From positions 248,001 to 312,000 of the forward strand of contig JAQYVV010000001.1 in the NCBI GenBank assembly GCA_030145275.1: a stretch of 64,000 bases of DNA, in the 5' to 3' direction. Within the stretch, counting starts at the first letter, position 1, and every line of letters starts with the position of its first letter. Source of the stretch: Desulfurivibrionaceae bacterium. GTDB taxonomy: Bacteria > Desulfobacterota > Desulfobulbia > Desulfobulbales > VMSU01. The position numbers were made by a program, and so were the translations under genes. Shown in pieces: positions 1-9,121 of this stretch. Below the pieces are notes generated by a model. The model ran no database searches, was not told the DNA's origin, and saw only the letters and a list, made by a program, of their open reading frames with translations.

Positions 1-712
1 ATCCTGCGGAATAGTTTATGCTAACTATTTTGAACGAAAAAGAGAGATGCGGCAAAGGTCATTGTGTGTTGCTCAACAGCGCGAGGCATCCAGGAAAAGA
101 AATTCTGTTATAATAAGTACAGTTTTGCTGACCAGTGCCCTTGTTGGGCTTTTTGTATTCGCTGGCTTGTCAAAAGAGCATTTACATAAAGAGAATTTTG
201 CTGAAAATGATACCAACAATATCCAGAAGTTAGTTGAAATTGAACCGGCTTATCAAAAGAACGCCAGTAAACCTAATACATTTGAAGAGCTTGACTCTGA
301 AGAACAAGTATCCTCCCTCAGAAAATGTAGTGAAGGAAATTGTTTTAATGGCGTTGGAACTTATATAATCCCTAAGTTCGGTGAATATAGCGGTACCTGG
401 AAAGAAGGGAAAAGGCATGGGCAAGGTACTTTCACGGGTGTTAATGGAAGCAAATATGTGGGTGAGTGGAAAAACGATAAAGAGCATGGCCAAGGAACCC
501 TCATTGACGCATATGAAAATAAATATGTGGGTGAGTGGGAAAAGGGGAAAAGGCATGGCCAGGGAATTCTAATTTTTTCAGATGGAAGTAAATATGAAGG
601 TGAATTCTTAGCTGGGAAGAGACATGGCTACGGTACATTCACCAATTCTGATCTAACCAAGTATGTGGGTGAATGGAAGGATGGTAAAATTTATGGCCAC
701 CAAGGAAGCTAA
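1..712 (+). CDS. MORN-repeat membrane protein, 5' end cut by window edge
   Basis: The reading frame is open from base 2, with no stop before the ATG at 47, so the gene probably starts upstream of the window. The residues before that ATG read CGIVYANYFERKRE. This resembles the second half of the small zinc ribbon (CPxC...CGIxxxKF) that opens the neighbouring protease at 755-1921. A hydrophobic segment follows (about residues 22-40 counted from the ATG at 47). The rest is about five MORN repeats (YxGEWKxGKxHGxGT) between residues 100 and 215. MORN repeats often mediate membrane or protein contacts; no enzyme domain is visible. The gene converges on the protease gene, 42 bp apart. The ATG at 47 has a purine-rich AAAAGAGAG upstream and is the fallback start. 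Function unknown. Confidence 0.75.
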   Translation, partial: SCGIVYANYFERKREMRQRSLCVAQQREASRKRNSVIISTVLLTSALVGLFVFAGLSKEHLHKENFAENDTNNIQKLVEIEPAYQKNASKPNTFEELDSEEQVSSLRKCSEGNCFNGVGTYIIPKFGEYSGTWKEGKRHGQGTFTGVNGSKYVGEWKNDKEHGQGTLIDAYENKYVGEWEKGKRHGQGILIFSDGSKYEGEFLAGKRHGYGTFTNSDLTKYVGEWKDGKIYGHQGS

Positions 713-754
713 ATAGCCGCTGGAAGTTTATCAGTCAGTAGAGGAAACTTCTGT

Positions 755-1921
755 TCAATTGTCGGATAAGTAGTAAGAAAAGTCTTTGTATACTTCCTGG
801 ATTGGTATCGCAAATCCGATGCCCTCTGTATCTTTCATTATCATCGTATTGACTCCTATTATCCTTCCCCTTTCGTCAATTAAAGGACCGCCGCTATTGC
901 CAGGATTGATCGGCGCATCTGTTTGGATCATGTTCTTTCCTTCAATACTTCTGAAACCGGAAATAATTCCTGACGTAACTGTATGTTTCAGTCCAGCTGG
1001 GTTCCCTATGGTATAGACCTTCTGGCCCTGAGCAAAATTAAGTGGGGAGTTTGCGGCCGAAAGGTACGGAGTATCTTCTGCGTAAATGCGCAGCAGGACA
1101 AGGTCTCGGTTATCACTCATGGAGACTATTTCAGCGTTAAACTCATGGCCGTCGATTGATACCACTTTTATTTCGTCCCTCGTAGACGCCTCATCCAATT
1201 CGGAGAGTTGTTGTTTTAGGGTTTCATGGAGATCAAAATATTTGCTGTAATTCTTTTCCCTATTTTCTATCTGCCTTAAAAAACGTTCTTTTTGTCCTTT
1301 GTCACGAATTAATTTCAGCTCATTTCTGTAATATGCCAGGTTTTTTTCTTCATCGGCCAGGTTGTTTCTCAGATCTTCTACTTCTTTGCGTAACCTGTTC
1401 AATTTGCCTTGATCAAATTGAACAACATGGCGATTTGAGATTATATGGCCTAGTTCATCAATGAAGAAACCTGAGCCGCTTCCCCATGGAGTTTTTATGT
1501 AAACTGTAGCATTCTGAGCTTTTTCTATATCATTATTGGACGGGAAGTTAGCAGCTATTTCCTTTGAAAGGCCTGAGAGATTACTCGATGCCTCTCTCTG
1601 GTCATGAAAAAATTTGCTGTTTTTATTTGGTTGAAACTCTTCAATTGAGGGAGAATCAATTCTGTCGTTGTGAATTTCTTGGCGGGTAGACTGCAGTCCA
1701 GTTTTCTGATGGTCGCTAAAAAGGAATTTTCCACCAGCTATACCGAGGAGAAGGGCGCCGGTAATCAACAACCACGTTTTTTTCTTGGTTGATGAAGATG
1801 AGGTGCTATTTCCCTGCTTAGTTATGCGGTCCTTGCGTTGTTGGAATTTGCTGAAAATTATTCCGCAAGCTGTACATTCAACATCGTTTACCTGAGTATG
1901 GCCACATTTAGGACATTTCAT
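755..1921 (-). CDS. Membrane-anchored HtrA-like serine protease with zinc ribbon and coiled-coil insert
   Basis: A 388-residue trypsin-fold (S1C, DegP/HtrA-type) protease. In order: zinc ribbon (MKCPKCGHTQ...CTACGIIF, residues 1-25), one transmembrane segment (about 48-65), linker, then the protease domain with triad His in NRHVV, Asp in DNRDLVLL and Ser in NPGNSGGPL. The zinc ribbon should be cytoplasmic and the protease periplasmic. Two oddities are visible. There is no PDZ domain after the protease. Also, about 80 charged, heptad-like residues (GKLNRLRKEVEDLRNNLADE onward) are inserted directly after the catalytic His, where normal HtrA proteins have a short loop. The gene lies 131 bp downstream of pilY1 on the same strand. 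Substrate unknown; periplasmic quality control is the family role. Confidence 0.85.
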   Translation of the reverse strand: MKCPKCGHTQVNDVECTACGIIFSKFQQRKDRITKQGNSTSSSSTKKKTWLLITGALLLGIAGGKFLFSDHQKTGLQSTRQEIHNDRIDSPSIEEFQPNKNSKFFHDQREASSNLSGLSKEIAANFPSNNDIEKAQNATVYIKTPWGSGSGFFIDELGHIISNRHVVQFDQGKLNRLRKEVEDLRNNLADEEKNLAYYRNELKLIRDKGQKERFLRQIENREKNYSKYFDLHETLKQQLSELDEASTRDEIKVVSIDGHEFNAEIVSMSDNRDLVLLRIYAEDTPYLSAANSPLNFAQGQKVYTIGNPAGLKHTVTSGIISGFRSIEGKNMIQTDAPINPGNSGGPLIDERGRIIGVNTMIMKDTEGIGFAIPIQEVYKDFSYYLSDN

Positions 1922-2015
1922 TGTTGAATTAAAACTTTTTTAGCACCACGGGGGAGGGTTTTAAACTATAGGCATAAGAAATGTTTGGTGCTATTCAAAA
2001 ATTGATCTGATTGGT

Positions 2016-2047
2016 GTAGGGGGCAGTGTTTTAACTACCCCCCCTAC
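2016..2047 (-). terminator. Possible weak terminator hairpin after pilY1
   Basis: An 8-bp GC-rich perfect stem (GTAGGGGG at 2016-2023, CCCCCTAC at 2040-2047) lies just past the pilY1 stop. There is no strong T-run on the downstream side for the minus-strand transcript, so termination is uncertain and some read-through into the protease gene is possible. Confidence 0.35.
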
Positions 2048-2052
2048 CTCCT

Positions 2053-5000
2053 TTAATCACAGGCTCTATCGCGCCATTTTGCACGCCCTGCCTTGAAATT
2101 ATCGACAGGAAGATTGATCTGAGGAATTTCAATAATTTCTCCAGTACTGGTTTGAACAAATGCAGTCGGACCTTCACCTGCACCCACATGGAGATTTGGG
2201 GTAAGTGTTAATCCGGTTCCTAGAGATATATATTCTGGGAGAGGGTCAATCAATTCATCATAGTCGCCAAAAATGGGTTGATTCCATGCTGTGCCAGTTT
2301 GATAATATAGTCCATACAGGTAACTAAGTCCTTCAGCCTTGCAGTTATCGTCAAACGGTTGATATGAAGTGTACGTTAATAAGCCTCCAAGCAGACTTGC
2401 CTGCCCAAGGTTTCTTTCACGTGGAAGAAGTAATTTTCTATACCAGCCATCTGTGCCATCATTATCATTAGCATCGTTAACATCGTCAGGGCAAGTGTTC
2501 CCGGCAATATAATCTCTCAACTGATCGTAGGTTGTTACATCATGGTCGATAACATTAGTAGGAAAGCAGGAGTCATCAGCGATATCGCACGAATTTGTGC
2601 TATTATCGTCAGAACAACAGAGTTCAGGGGATATGTTGTAACGTATTTTAATTTGATCAACTTTGAGCAGGCCACGACCTCCAGGGGTACCATCAACAGT
2701 ACCGATTTTCTCAACTTCTTCCCAAGTAAATGTTGGGCTAGGGAGGCAACCTATTGTCGGTTCTTTAATGCCATAATAATATTGTTCACTGGCATCAGAC
2801 TTATCATTGTCTCCAAAAAAGTGCCCTGTGCCGAAGTACACCCAAAAATTGTTTGGCCCTTTGCCGACGGTTGGAGCAGCAACAATCGGAGCTCCGGCAT
2901 CGTGGAGTAAGGCAGGGTTGTCACCACTTACGCCGCCAAGCATTGTGTCAGTATCCCAGTCCCTAGGTTTAATTTCTACTTGGTTTCCAGCGTCTTCTTC
3001 TCTGGTCACCAGACGGAACATTCTGCCTCCGTACCCTGATGTGGCGTTGCCATCCACAGTGCCAAAGTAAACAGCATCTGCCATATAATTAGCCTCAAGA
3101 TCGTAATCCAAAGTAATCAGATCCGAGACTAATCCTTTAATTGAACCATCTCCAACCGTAAAAGTTCCACCATCAGAGCTTGCCGCATCGGGAACAGTAT
3201 TGGGTATTCTAAATGGTATTCTGGTTTGTCCAGTTCTATTGCTAAGCCAGTTAAGTGGTAAAACACCTATTTGGGCTGCTTGGTCGCTTTCTCCTTGTAT
3301 TGCATTGTCACCGTGCGGTCCACTACCCAAGATGAGATACCAATAATAGTCATCGGTCTCATCGCCATCTTTCATTACAACCAGTGTTGGGATTGCTGTA
3401 GTGTAGCCAAGGTCGATTTCATTTCCGTCTGTCTTTCTAGTGAACTCTCCCAGGAGGATCGGTGGCTTTTCTGGGTTGGTAATGTCCATAATAAAATAAG
3501 CTGAAGTGAATTCTCGAGTATCAGTGGCGTCGCCATTGAGAGATGCGGCAGTTACAGGGTAGCCGCCTAACCGCATGGATCCGACAAGTATAGTGCCCCA
3601 TCCATTTGGATGATCAGCATCATCTTTAAAAATACGGACATCAAAAATTCTGGGACGTTGATCAACATAATATTTATGAGCATAATCTTTGTTTGTCAGG
3701 CACTGGAGGTGTGGTTGAAGATTGTATGGTACATAAGCCCAGAGTTCAGCGCCCAGTTCTGGTACGTCTGAAACAATATCGTTGCCGCCAACAGAACAGT
3801 CGTCCGTTCTGCAAAATCTGGCTTGCCCGTTTTCCTTACTAAAGAAGCCGGAATTCACTGCATGTAACATCCCGTCATTAGCACCAAAATATACCATATG
3901 TCGTCTGTTTTGATATTGGTGTACGAAATCAGTGTAAGATATATCTTTATATATTAAATGAAAACCTTCCTGGGGGGAAGAAACCACCATCGGCGTGGAA
4001 TTAATAACATCACCTAAGCGCCAGGTTATCGTACTGTCGGTACCGTCTAGATCAAAGTTATCTATGGTTCTGCCACGCATTATTGTCTCGTTGTCATCTC
4101 CTCTTATCCATTTAATAACATTGTTAAGAGTGGCATTGTCTGATGTGTTAAAATCGGAATTTATATCACCCCTTCCTCCTTTGACTTCTGCCCCCTGCCA
4201 GAAACTTTCTACAAAGCCAAATGTTTCAGTGGTATTATCATCAGAATCAACAAAAATCTGATTGTCTACAATGCCATCGTTGTCCAGATCGTTCCAGGTG
4301 AAAATGTGACGTTGTCGGTTGCCGGATATATAGTTGCTGTAAGTATCGTTATCGTCTGGATCATAGAGGTGAAAGTCCTCCACTCTGTTATCTGAAATAT
4401 TACTTGTATCAGGATCAAGAGCAGGCTCCCAAGAATAGTTCTCAACTTTGCTAAGCCAGTTATTAGCAGACCAGAGATAATTAATATCATTGACCTCTAT
4501 ATTTTCAGCAGTACCTAAGTCGTTATCAGAGTCACACTGTAACATTTCATCTCCTAATATGGTTCTTGTTACAGGCTGAGAATAACAGGCAACTGATTTT
4601 CTGAGATTCTGATCAAAGAAAACCCATACTCTATTGTCTTGAGTGTCATCAAGAATACCGTCTCCGTCACTATCTTCATACATGTGTCCCAGGGCATTGA
4701 CGAAGAGACTGTGAACCTCCCCAACCCAGGTTACCGATGGCAGCTCATCGCGTTCAACTTCAGGCCAGAAAATAGCCTGATACATCGCTCCCTCACCACC
4801 GCGTGAGGAGGAAATGACGGAGGCGGCAGAGCCAGATGATGATCTGGTCGAAATATCACCTAAGATCTGCTCAAGATTGTCTCTTAATGACGTTGAGTTA
4901 TCTGAAGTGTATAATTTCAAGGAGCCCCCGTTGATGGCAGCATTTTCAAGTAAATTAACAGGGTTGCATTCATCATCGGTGCCAATGTCACGCAAGGTGC

Positions 5001-7224
5001 CAGAAGCTACTACAAAGGTTGTAATTTTTCTTTTATCTTCATCGTTAAGCTGGGTGGTGTGGAGGTTGGGGCTGGTGTTAGCAAAATAGGTAAGGTCATC
5101 AAGATTTGTACTACCGGAAAGCTCACCACAAGTAACATTATCATCGTCATTGCCATCATTTTCAGTGTCCACGAAAGCCTGAACCTCGGCATTCAGGTCA
5201 GTGGTGGAAGCTCCCTCTGTGATGATAAGCACGTAATTGCTTTGACACCAATCGGTAATAGGGTCATTGGCAACGTCAAAATCAGGTTCTAGCGTTGCAT
5301 TTCCGTCATTTATTCTTCTGGTGGCGTTGGCACTATAATAACCAATCGCATTGTACATGGATTCGGCCAGTGGTGTCCACGTTCTTGCTTTAATATCGTT
5401 GATGGAAGATACTAAGCCATCAATATGGGTTGTACTTCCCAAACTATCAATACCAATATCAGTAAGGATTTGCGCACCATCCAAGTTAGAGCCTGCTATG
5501 CATGCGACTTTATCGTTGTCTTCACATTCACTGGCAGAGCCTTCTGTGTTAAAGGCCATTGCGCCTATTCTAATTTCACTGGATTTTTCTTGGAGAAGGC
5601 CTGTGGGGGTTTCAGGATGATCAATTACACCCATTAATGTTGCGAGAGGTTCACCAAGTTGGCTTATCACCCCGGAGTCAATTAAAACTGCAGGAAGATT
5701 CCAGAATTCACTGGTCTGACTGGTTAGATCCGTTGGGTCGATGACCTCAGGCACATCAAGCATGCCGCAATAATCAAGTAAAGCGTCATAAATACATTCA
5801 TCAATTTCATCGTCCGTACCTGACCAGCCAGAGTCTGTTCCCTCTGTGGCACAAGCTTCTCCTTCATGGCCAGGGTTTGGGTATCTTTCTACAGTCCAAG
5901 TTGTTGAAGGTGAGCAGTTTCCAGATTTTTCGGTGAAGTTTCCGGTACAATAGTATACAAGTTCGTCTCGGCAGAAAGGGTTGTTAAATTCCTCTTCCCC
6001 CGTTTGTAGCTCAGGCACAGGAATAGGACCCGCATAAACAGTGCCATCATCATCATCATCGTCATAATTATCACAGGTGTAACTTGAGCAATTGTCGTCA
6101 TAATAACCAAGGTCCCAGCACCGGCCCACATAACTACCTACGCTTACGTTATCGAGTATTCCTGCGCAAACATAAGATTGTTCGTATGGGTTAATGGACG
6201 CAGGATTCACACCGTTTTCATATAACAGTTCACAGGCATTTTGGATACTGGTGACATGAGTAACTTTTTCATCTTCATCGTCTTCAGCAGGATGTTTAGT
6301 AATATACCAGCAGGTTTGAGTCGATTGGTTGAATGCGCCATTGGAAGCAGTAAGTATATCATCTGATAAATTTCTTTCGTAAGCAAGACAATCGTCAATA
6401 TATACCTTTAATTGTCCCAGGTTTGGGCTATCTTTTTGTAATTCAGTTACCGCTAGCTGACAGGAAGTATCATCAAAACCGATGTCAGTGACAGGAAAAA
6501 AATCTATACGTACTGTGTCATCAGCGTCAGTAAAATCTTGATCTGGTGGACGTATTGCCATGGTGAATTTCATGTCTTCTGATGATTCGTCCGTTACATC
6601 TACCTGTTTTACAAAACGTCGATTAGAGCAACCTCTGCCCTCAAGAACAAGGGTGCTGTTGTCTTCGTCATATTTACCACCAGTGAGAATCTGCTTTTCA
6701 ACGTCAAATTTGGATGAAAGACCCCAGTTTAGGAAATTAGCCGTGGCAGCAAAGGCGACCAATTCATCATCACTAACTGCCTCCGTCTCGGCTGTGTCAA
6801 TAGTGACGCATAGATAGGAATTTGTATAACATTCAATACCGTCATCACCACAAGTGGCGCTGCAGTCCAATTTTGCGTCAGCTTCACTTTTTAACTGAAA
6901 TTTGTCCGTTGTCACGTTGTCACTGTACCAATTATCAGCGGTGTACGTGTCTCCGCCATCCCAACCGAAATATCCGGAATATGTTGCATTGTCGGCATAA
7001 CTTTCATCTACACAAAAGTCTAAATCATCGACATAGGCCATGTCATACATACTGCCGGAGTTGTCTATAATTAAGAGCAGATTTGGATCAACACCAACAC
7101 TGAGGAATTGGGGCTCGGCAACACCATCACTGCATACAGTGGCACCTGCGAATATAGGGAAAACAAGAGTGATAAATAAAGATAGGACTAGGACTATTTG
7201 CTTAACCCTGTTTAATAATTGCAT
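2053..7224 (-). CDS. pilY1: PilY1-like type IV pilus tip adhesin / assembly factor
   Basis: A 1723-residue secreted protein. The start at 7224 is chosen because AGGAGG lies just upstream and the next residues (MQLLNRVKQIVLVLSLFITL) form a signal peptide; the frame is open to 7272 but that extension has no signal. A von Willebrand A-type region starts near residue 50 with the MIDAS motif DNSGSM. Its scaffold is interrupted by long Asp-rich insertions and it is resumed around residues 530-800. Acidic EF-hand-like loops (DSDGDGILDD, DLDNDGIVDN) follow. The C-terminal half holds the PilY1 beta-propeller (YFGANDGMLHAVN). The many Cys residues imply disulfides. PilY1 proteins sit at the pilus tip with minor pilins and act in adhesion, surface sensing and extension. 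About 26 N-x-S/T sites are visible. It overlaps pilX by 13 bp, which suggests translational coupling. Confidence 0.95.
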   Translation of the reverse strand: MQLLNRVKQIVLVLSLFITLVFPIFAGATVCSDGVAEPQFLSVGVDPNLLLIIDNSGSMYDMAYVDDLDFCVDESYADNATYSGYFGWDGGDTYTADNWYSDNVTTDKFQLKSEADAKLDCSATCGDDGIECYTNSYLCVTIDTAETEAVSDDELVAFAATANFLNWGLSSKFDVEKQILTGGKYDEDNSTLVLEGRGCSNRRFVKQVDVTDESSEDMKFTMAIRPPDQDFTDADDTVRIDFFPVTDIGFDDTSCQLAVTELQKDSPNLGQLKVYIDDCLAYERNLSDDILTASNGAFNQSTQTCWYITKHPAEDDEDEKVTHVTSIQNACELLYENGVNPASINPYEQSYVCAGILDNVSVGSYVGRCWDLGYYDDNCSSYTCDNYDDDDDDGTVYAGPIPVPELQTGEEEFNNPFCRDELVYYCTGNFTEKSGNCSPSTTWTVERYPNPGHEGEACATEGTDSGWSGTDDEIDECIYDALLDYCGMLDVPEVIDPTDLTSQTSEFWNLPAVLIDSGVISQLGEPLATLMGVIDHPETPTGLLQEKSSEIRIGAMAFNTEGSASECEDNDKVACIAGSNLDGAQILTDIGIDSLGSTTHIDGLVSSINDIKARTWTPLAESMYNAIGYYSANATRRINDGNATLEPDFDVANDPITDWCQSNYVLIITEGASTTDLNAEVQAFVDTENDGNDDDNVTCGELSGSTNLDDLTYFANTSPNLHTTQLNDEDKRKITTFVVASGTLRDIGTDDECNPVNLLENAAINGGSLKLYTSDNSTSLRDNLEQILGDISTRSSSGSAASVISSSRGGEGAMYQAIFWPEVERDELPSVTWVGEVHSLFVNALGHMYEDSDGDGILDDTQDNRVWVFFDQNLRKSVACYSQPVTRTILGDEMLQCDSDNDLGTAENIEVNDINYLWSANNWLSKVENYSWEPALDPDTSNISDNRVEDFHLYDPDDNDTYSNYISGNRQRHIFTWNDLDNDGIVDNQIFVDSDDNTTETFGFVESFWQGAEVKGGRGDINSDFNTSDNATLNNVIKWIRGDDNETIMRGRTIDNFDLDGTDSTITWRLGDVINSTPMVVSSPQEGFHLIYKDISYTDFVHQYQNRRHMVYFGANDGMLHAVNSGFFSKENGQARFCRTDDCSVGGNDIVSDVPELGAELWAYVPYNLQPHLQCLTNKDYAHKYYVDQRPRIFDVRIFKDDADHPNGWGTILVGSMRLGGYPVTAASLNGDATDTREFTSAYFIMDITNPEKPPILLGEFTRKTDGNEIDLGYTTAIPTLVVMKDGDETDDYYWYLILGSGPHGDNAIQGESDQAAQIGVLPLNWLSNRTGQTRIPFRIPNTVPDAASSDGGTFTVGDGSIKGLVSDLITLDYDLEANYMADAVYFGTVDGNATSGYGGRMFRLVTREEDAGNQVEIKPRDWDTDTMLGGVSGDNPALLHDAGAPIVAAPTVGKGPNNFWVYFGTGHFFGDNDKSDASEQYYYGIKEPTIGCLPSPTFTWEEVEKIGTVDGTPGGRGLLKVDQIKIRYNISPELCCSDDNSTNSCDIADDSCFPTNVIDHDVTTYDQLRDYIAGNTCPDDVNDANDNDGTDGWYRKLLLPRERNLGQASLLGGLLTYTSYQPFDDNCKAEGLSYLYGLYYQTGTAWNQPIFGDYDELIDPLPEYISLGTGLTLTPNLHVGAGEGPTAFVQTSTGEIIEIPQINLPVDNFKAGRAKWRDRACD

Positions 7225-7826
7225 GTATTGTCCTCCTGGCCAATAATGTGGCGCCACTCCACGAGAACGCACGATTCACAGTTCCTATGGCCAAATCTTT
7301 TTGAGTATATGTCGTAATAGATTGCGCTGCCGCCTCCTGCCGCACTTTTTCCAACTCCTTCATAACCGGCCACCATTTGGAGAGCACTGCCTTCGGAATG
7401 TTTGGTTATTCCACCCATTTTGATATCGGTACGGACATCGGGAGAATCTTGGGGATAATAAATATCTCGATCTCCTCCTGTGGGTGGAAGGTCGTCAGTG
7501 TCGTTTAGATAAAAATTGAGGGTTGATACCGCAACAATATTCTGAGGTGCTAGTATGGCAGTCGCATTGTCGCTTTCGGTGGCATCAAATCCCTTGGGGC
7601 AGGCTATATTCTCTTCCAATACTTCGATTCCTGTAGAAATGCCAGCTTCGGCTTCATAGAAGGCTTGCTGGTGAAATTTTTCGTTTCCAGCTATTTCCAA
7701 TTCCACCCTCGATGTTTTGATGGAAGAGATTCCGATGACAATCAGAACGACCATGATAAGCATGGCCAAAACAAGAACAAAACCTCCTTGATTATCGATT
7801 ACGCCATCTCTTTTTTTGTCCGACAT
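7212..7826 (-). CDS. pilX: PilX-like minor pilin-assembly protein
   Basis: A 204-residue protein with the PilX N-terminal pattern: a short polar leader, then GGFVLVLAMLIMVVLIVIGI as the membrane helix, then the conserved region around NEKFHQQAFYEAEAGI. Unlike classical prepilins it lacks the usual Glu5-type FTLIE sequence, as is normal for PilX. It sits between pilV and pilY1 in the usual minor-pilin order and overlaps pilY1. PilX works with PilV, PilW, FimT/FimU and PilY1 in priming pilus assembly. It has N-x-T sites at DNAT and NDT. Confidence 0.92.
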   Translation of the reverse strand: MSDKKRDGVIDNQGGFVLVLAMLIMVVLIVIGISSIKTSRVELEIAGNEKFHQQAFYEAEAGISTGIEVLEENIACPKGFDATESDNATAILAPQNIVAVSTLNFYLNDTDDLPPTGGDRDIYYPQDSPDVRTDIKMGGITKHSEGSALQMVAGYEGVGKSAAGGGSAIYYDIYSKRFGHRNCESCVLVEWRHIIGQEDNTCNY

Positions 7827-7854
7827 TATATAACCTCAATTTTATCTTCCAGCA

Positions 7855-8277
7855 CTATTCCGAGTTGGATTTAATATAAGTGAAAATGGTCGGTCTGTCT
7901 GCAGGTGTTGCTGTATCTGTAACATCTACCACTGTAACTGTAATGGTCGCTAAATTGTTTGCAGGAGTGTCGGGTGTAAAGGTGCGGGTTGTTGTTGCTA
8001 TGTCACCAGCGACCGGATCAGTTGTAGTGATGGTAGGAGTGGCTGTGATGTCGGCATCAATGTCATCATAACTAGTGACCATAAAACCCTCAATTTGATC
8101 TGAGGCTAGGTTTGTTCGCAGAGAGTTCCACTTAGCTGCCGAATTGCCTTTAATTGACGTTGTTTGCATTATGTTAATAGCGAGAAGGCCAATGGCAAAA
8201 ACAGTGATGGCAATCATTATTTCAATCAGGGTGAAGCCATCCTGGAATTTTTTACCTGGGTCTTTCTGTTTTTTCAT
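7855..8277 (-). CDS. pilV: PilV-like minor prepilin
   Basis: A 140-residue prepilin. The leader ends in a Gly before the class III signal (QDGFTLIEIMIAITVFAIGL), with Glu at mature position 5, so it should be cut and N-methylated by PilD. The conserved GLLAINIMQTTSIKGN region after the helix is typical of PilV. AGAGGT upstream of the ATG serves as ribosome-binding site. It belongs to the minor-pilin complex at the pilus tip and is followed 28 bp later by pilX. Confidence 0.92.
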   Translation of the reverse strand: MKKQKDPGKKFQDGFTLIEIMIAITVFAIGLLAINIMQTTSIKGNSAAKWNSLRTNLASDQIEGFMVTSYDDIDADITATPTITTTDPVAGDIATTTRTFTPDTPANNLATITVTVVDVTDTATPADRPTIFTYIKSNSE

Positions 8278-8323
8278 CTGTTAATACCTCTAGCGTGCGA
8301 TTTTCAGATTATTGCTCTTAACT

Positions 8324-9064
8324 TTACAATCCTAGGTTACGACAGGATGCAACACCGGTAAACATGCGTCGCCTAACACCATCTGCATATGTAGCTGTTG
8401 CGTTTGCGTCTCCGGTTTTCGGGTTATCACCACGCGCTGTTTGGTAAATGATGTCGTTGGTGTAATCTGGGTCAGCTGTTCTGGAACGTGCTAGAAGGGA
8501 TATCTCAATACTCCTTACCTCTGTTAAAGTTGCAGTGGGGGTCCCGTTGTCGTCAAGCCAAAGAAAATCCAAATATTCTATGTTTTCTGCAACAGCTTGT
8601 CTGTTAGAAGTTGGATTGCTTCCATTCGGTGTTCTTCCAAGAGTTTGGGTGCCGTCACCTGCGGTGTAGAGATCATAAACAATATCTTCATTTAACTGGG
8701 AGGCGTTTCCATCTTCAACAAAACTGTCCATAGTGAAACGCAGAAGTGTTGCATTAGAATCATTGTGTATTCCGGCATCAGCGTTTCCAGTTGGGTCGTA
8801 ACCTGCCATTCTAATATCGTCTTCAATTATAGAAAGAGCGGCCCTGGCATTTTGCTGCATAGAGGCGACTTCATCTTGAATAAACGAGGCACGCTGTTGT
8901 GCTTTATATGACATGTATATCGCCGCGATAACAAATCCAGATATCGCAACAGCGATCATCAACTCAACAAGAGTCAAACCGGAATTCTTGGAAAGAAGTG
9001 TTTTGAAGGAAAAACTATCTTGTAGATTCTCTTGAGCAAGGCGCTTTTTGTGTGAATTGGTCAT
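8324..9064 (-). CDS. pilW: PilW-like minor prepilin
   Basis: A 246-residue prepilin with a long (about 28-residue) leader and the motif NSGLTLVELMIAVAISGFVI. The segment ARAALSIIEDDIRMAGYDP is a PilW hallmark. PilW joins PilV, PilX and FimT in the tip complex with PilY1. Three sites fit the extended bacterial N-glycosylation sequon: DSNAT, DGNAS and DANAT. No strong ribosome-binding site is seen before the ATG at 9064, so a downstream start inside the leader is possible. Confidence 0.92.
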   Translation of the reverse strand: MTNSHKKRLAQENLQDSFSFKTLLSKNSGLTLVELMIAVAISGFVIAAIYMSYKAQQRASFIQDEVASMQQNARAALSIIEDDIRMAGYDPTGNADAGIHNDSNATLLRFTMDSFVEDGNASQLNEDIVYDLYTAGDGTQTLGRTPNGSNPTSNRQAVAENIEYLDFLWLDDNGTPTATLTEVRSIEISLLARSRTADPDYTNDIIYQTARGDNPKTGDANATATYADGVRRRMFTGVASCRNLGL

Positions 9065-9121
9065 TGTTTTTTTGTTTTGAAGTGAGTCGCAATTTTTAAA
9101 ATCTATGCCATGAATGAGGGG

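Noticed and set aside
2542..7070. Many plus-strand open frames of 60-120 codons opposite pilY1
   Set aside because: They mirror the Asp/Asn-rich codons of pilY1, have no ribosome-binding sites or family likeness, and overlap one another.
7225..7272. Longer PilY1 start upstream of 7224
   Set aside because: The extra 16 residues are polar and precede the signal peptide, while AGGAGG sits just before the ATG at 7224.
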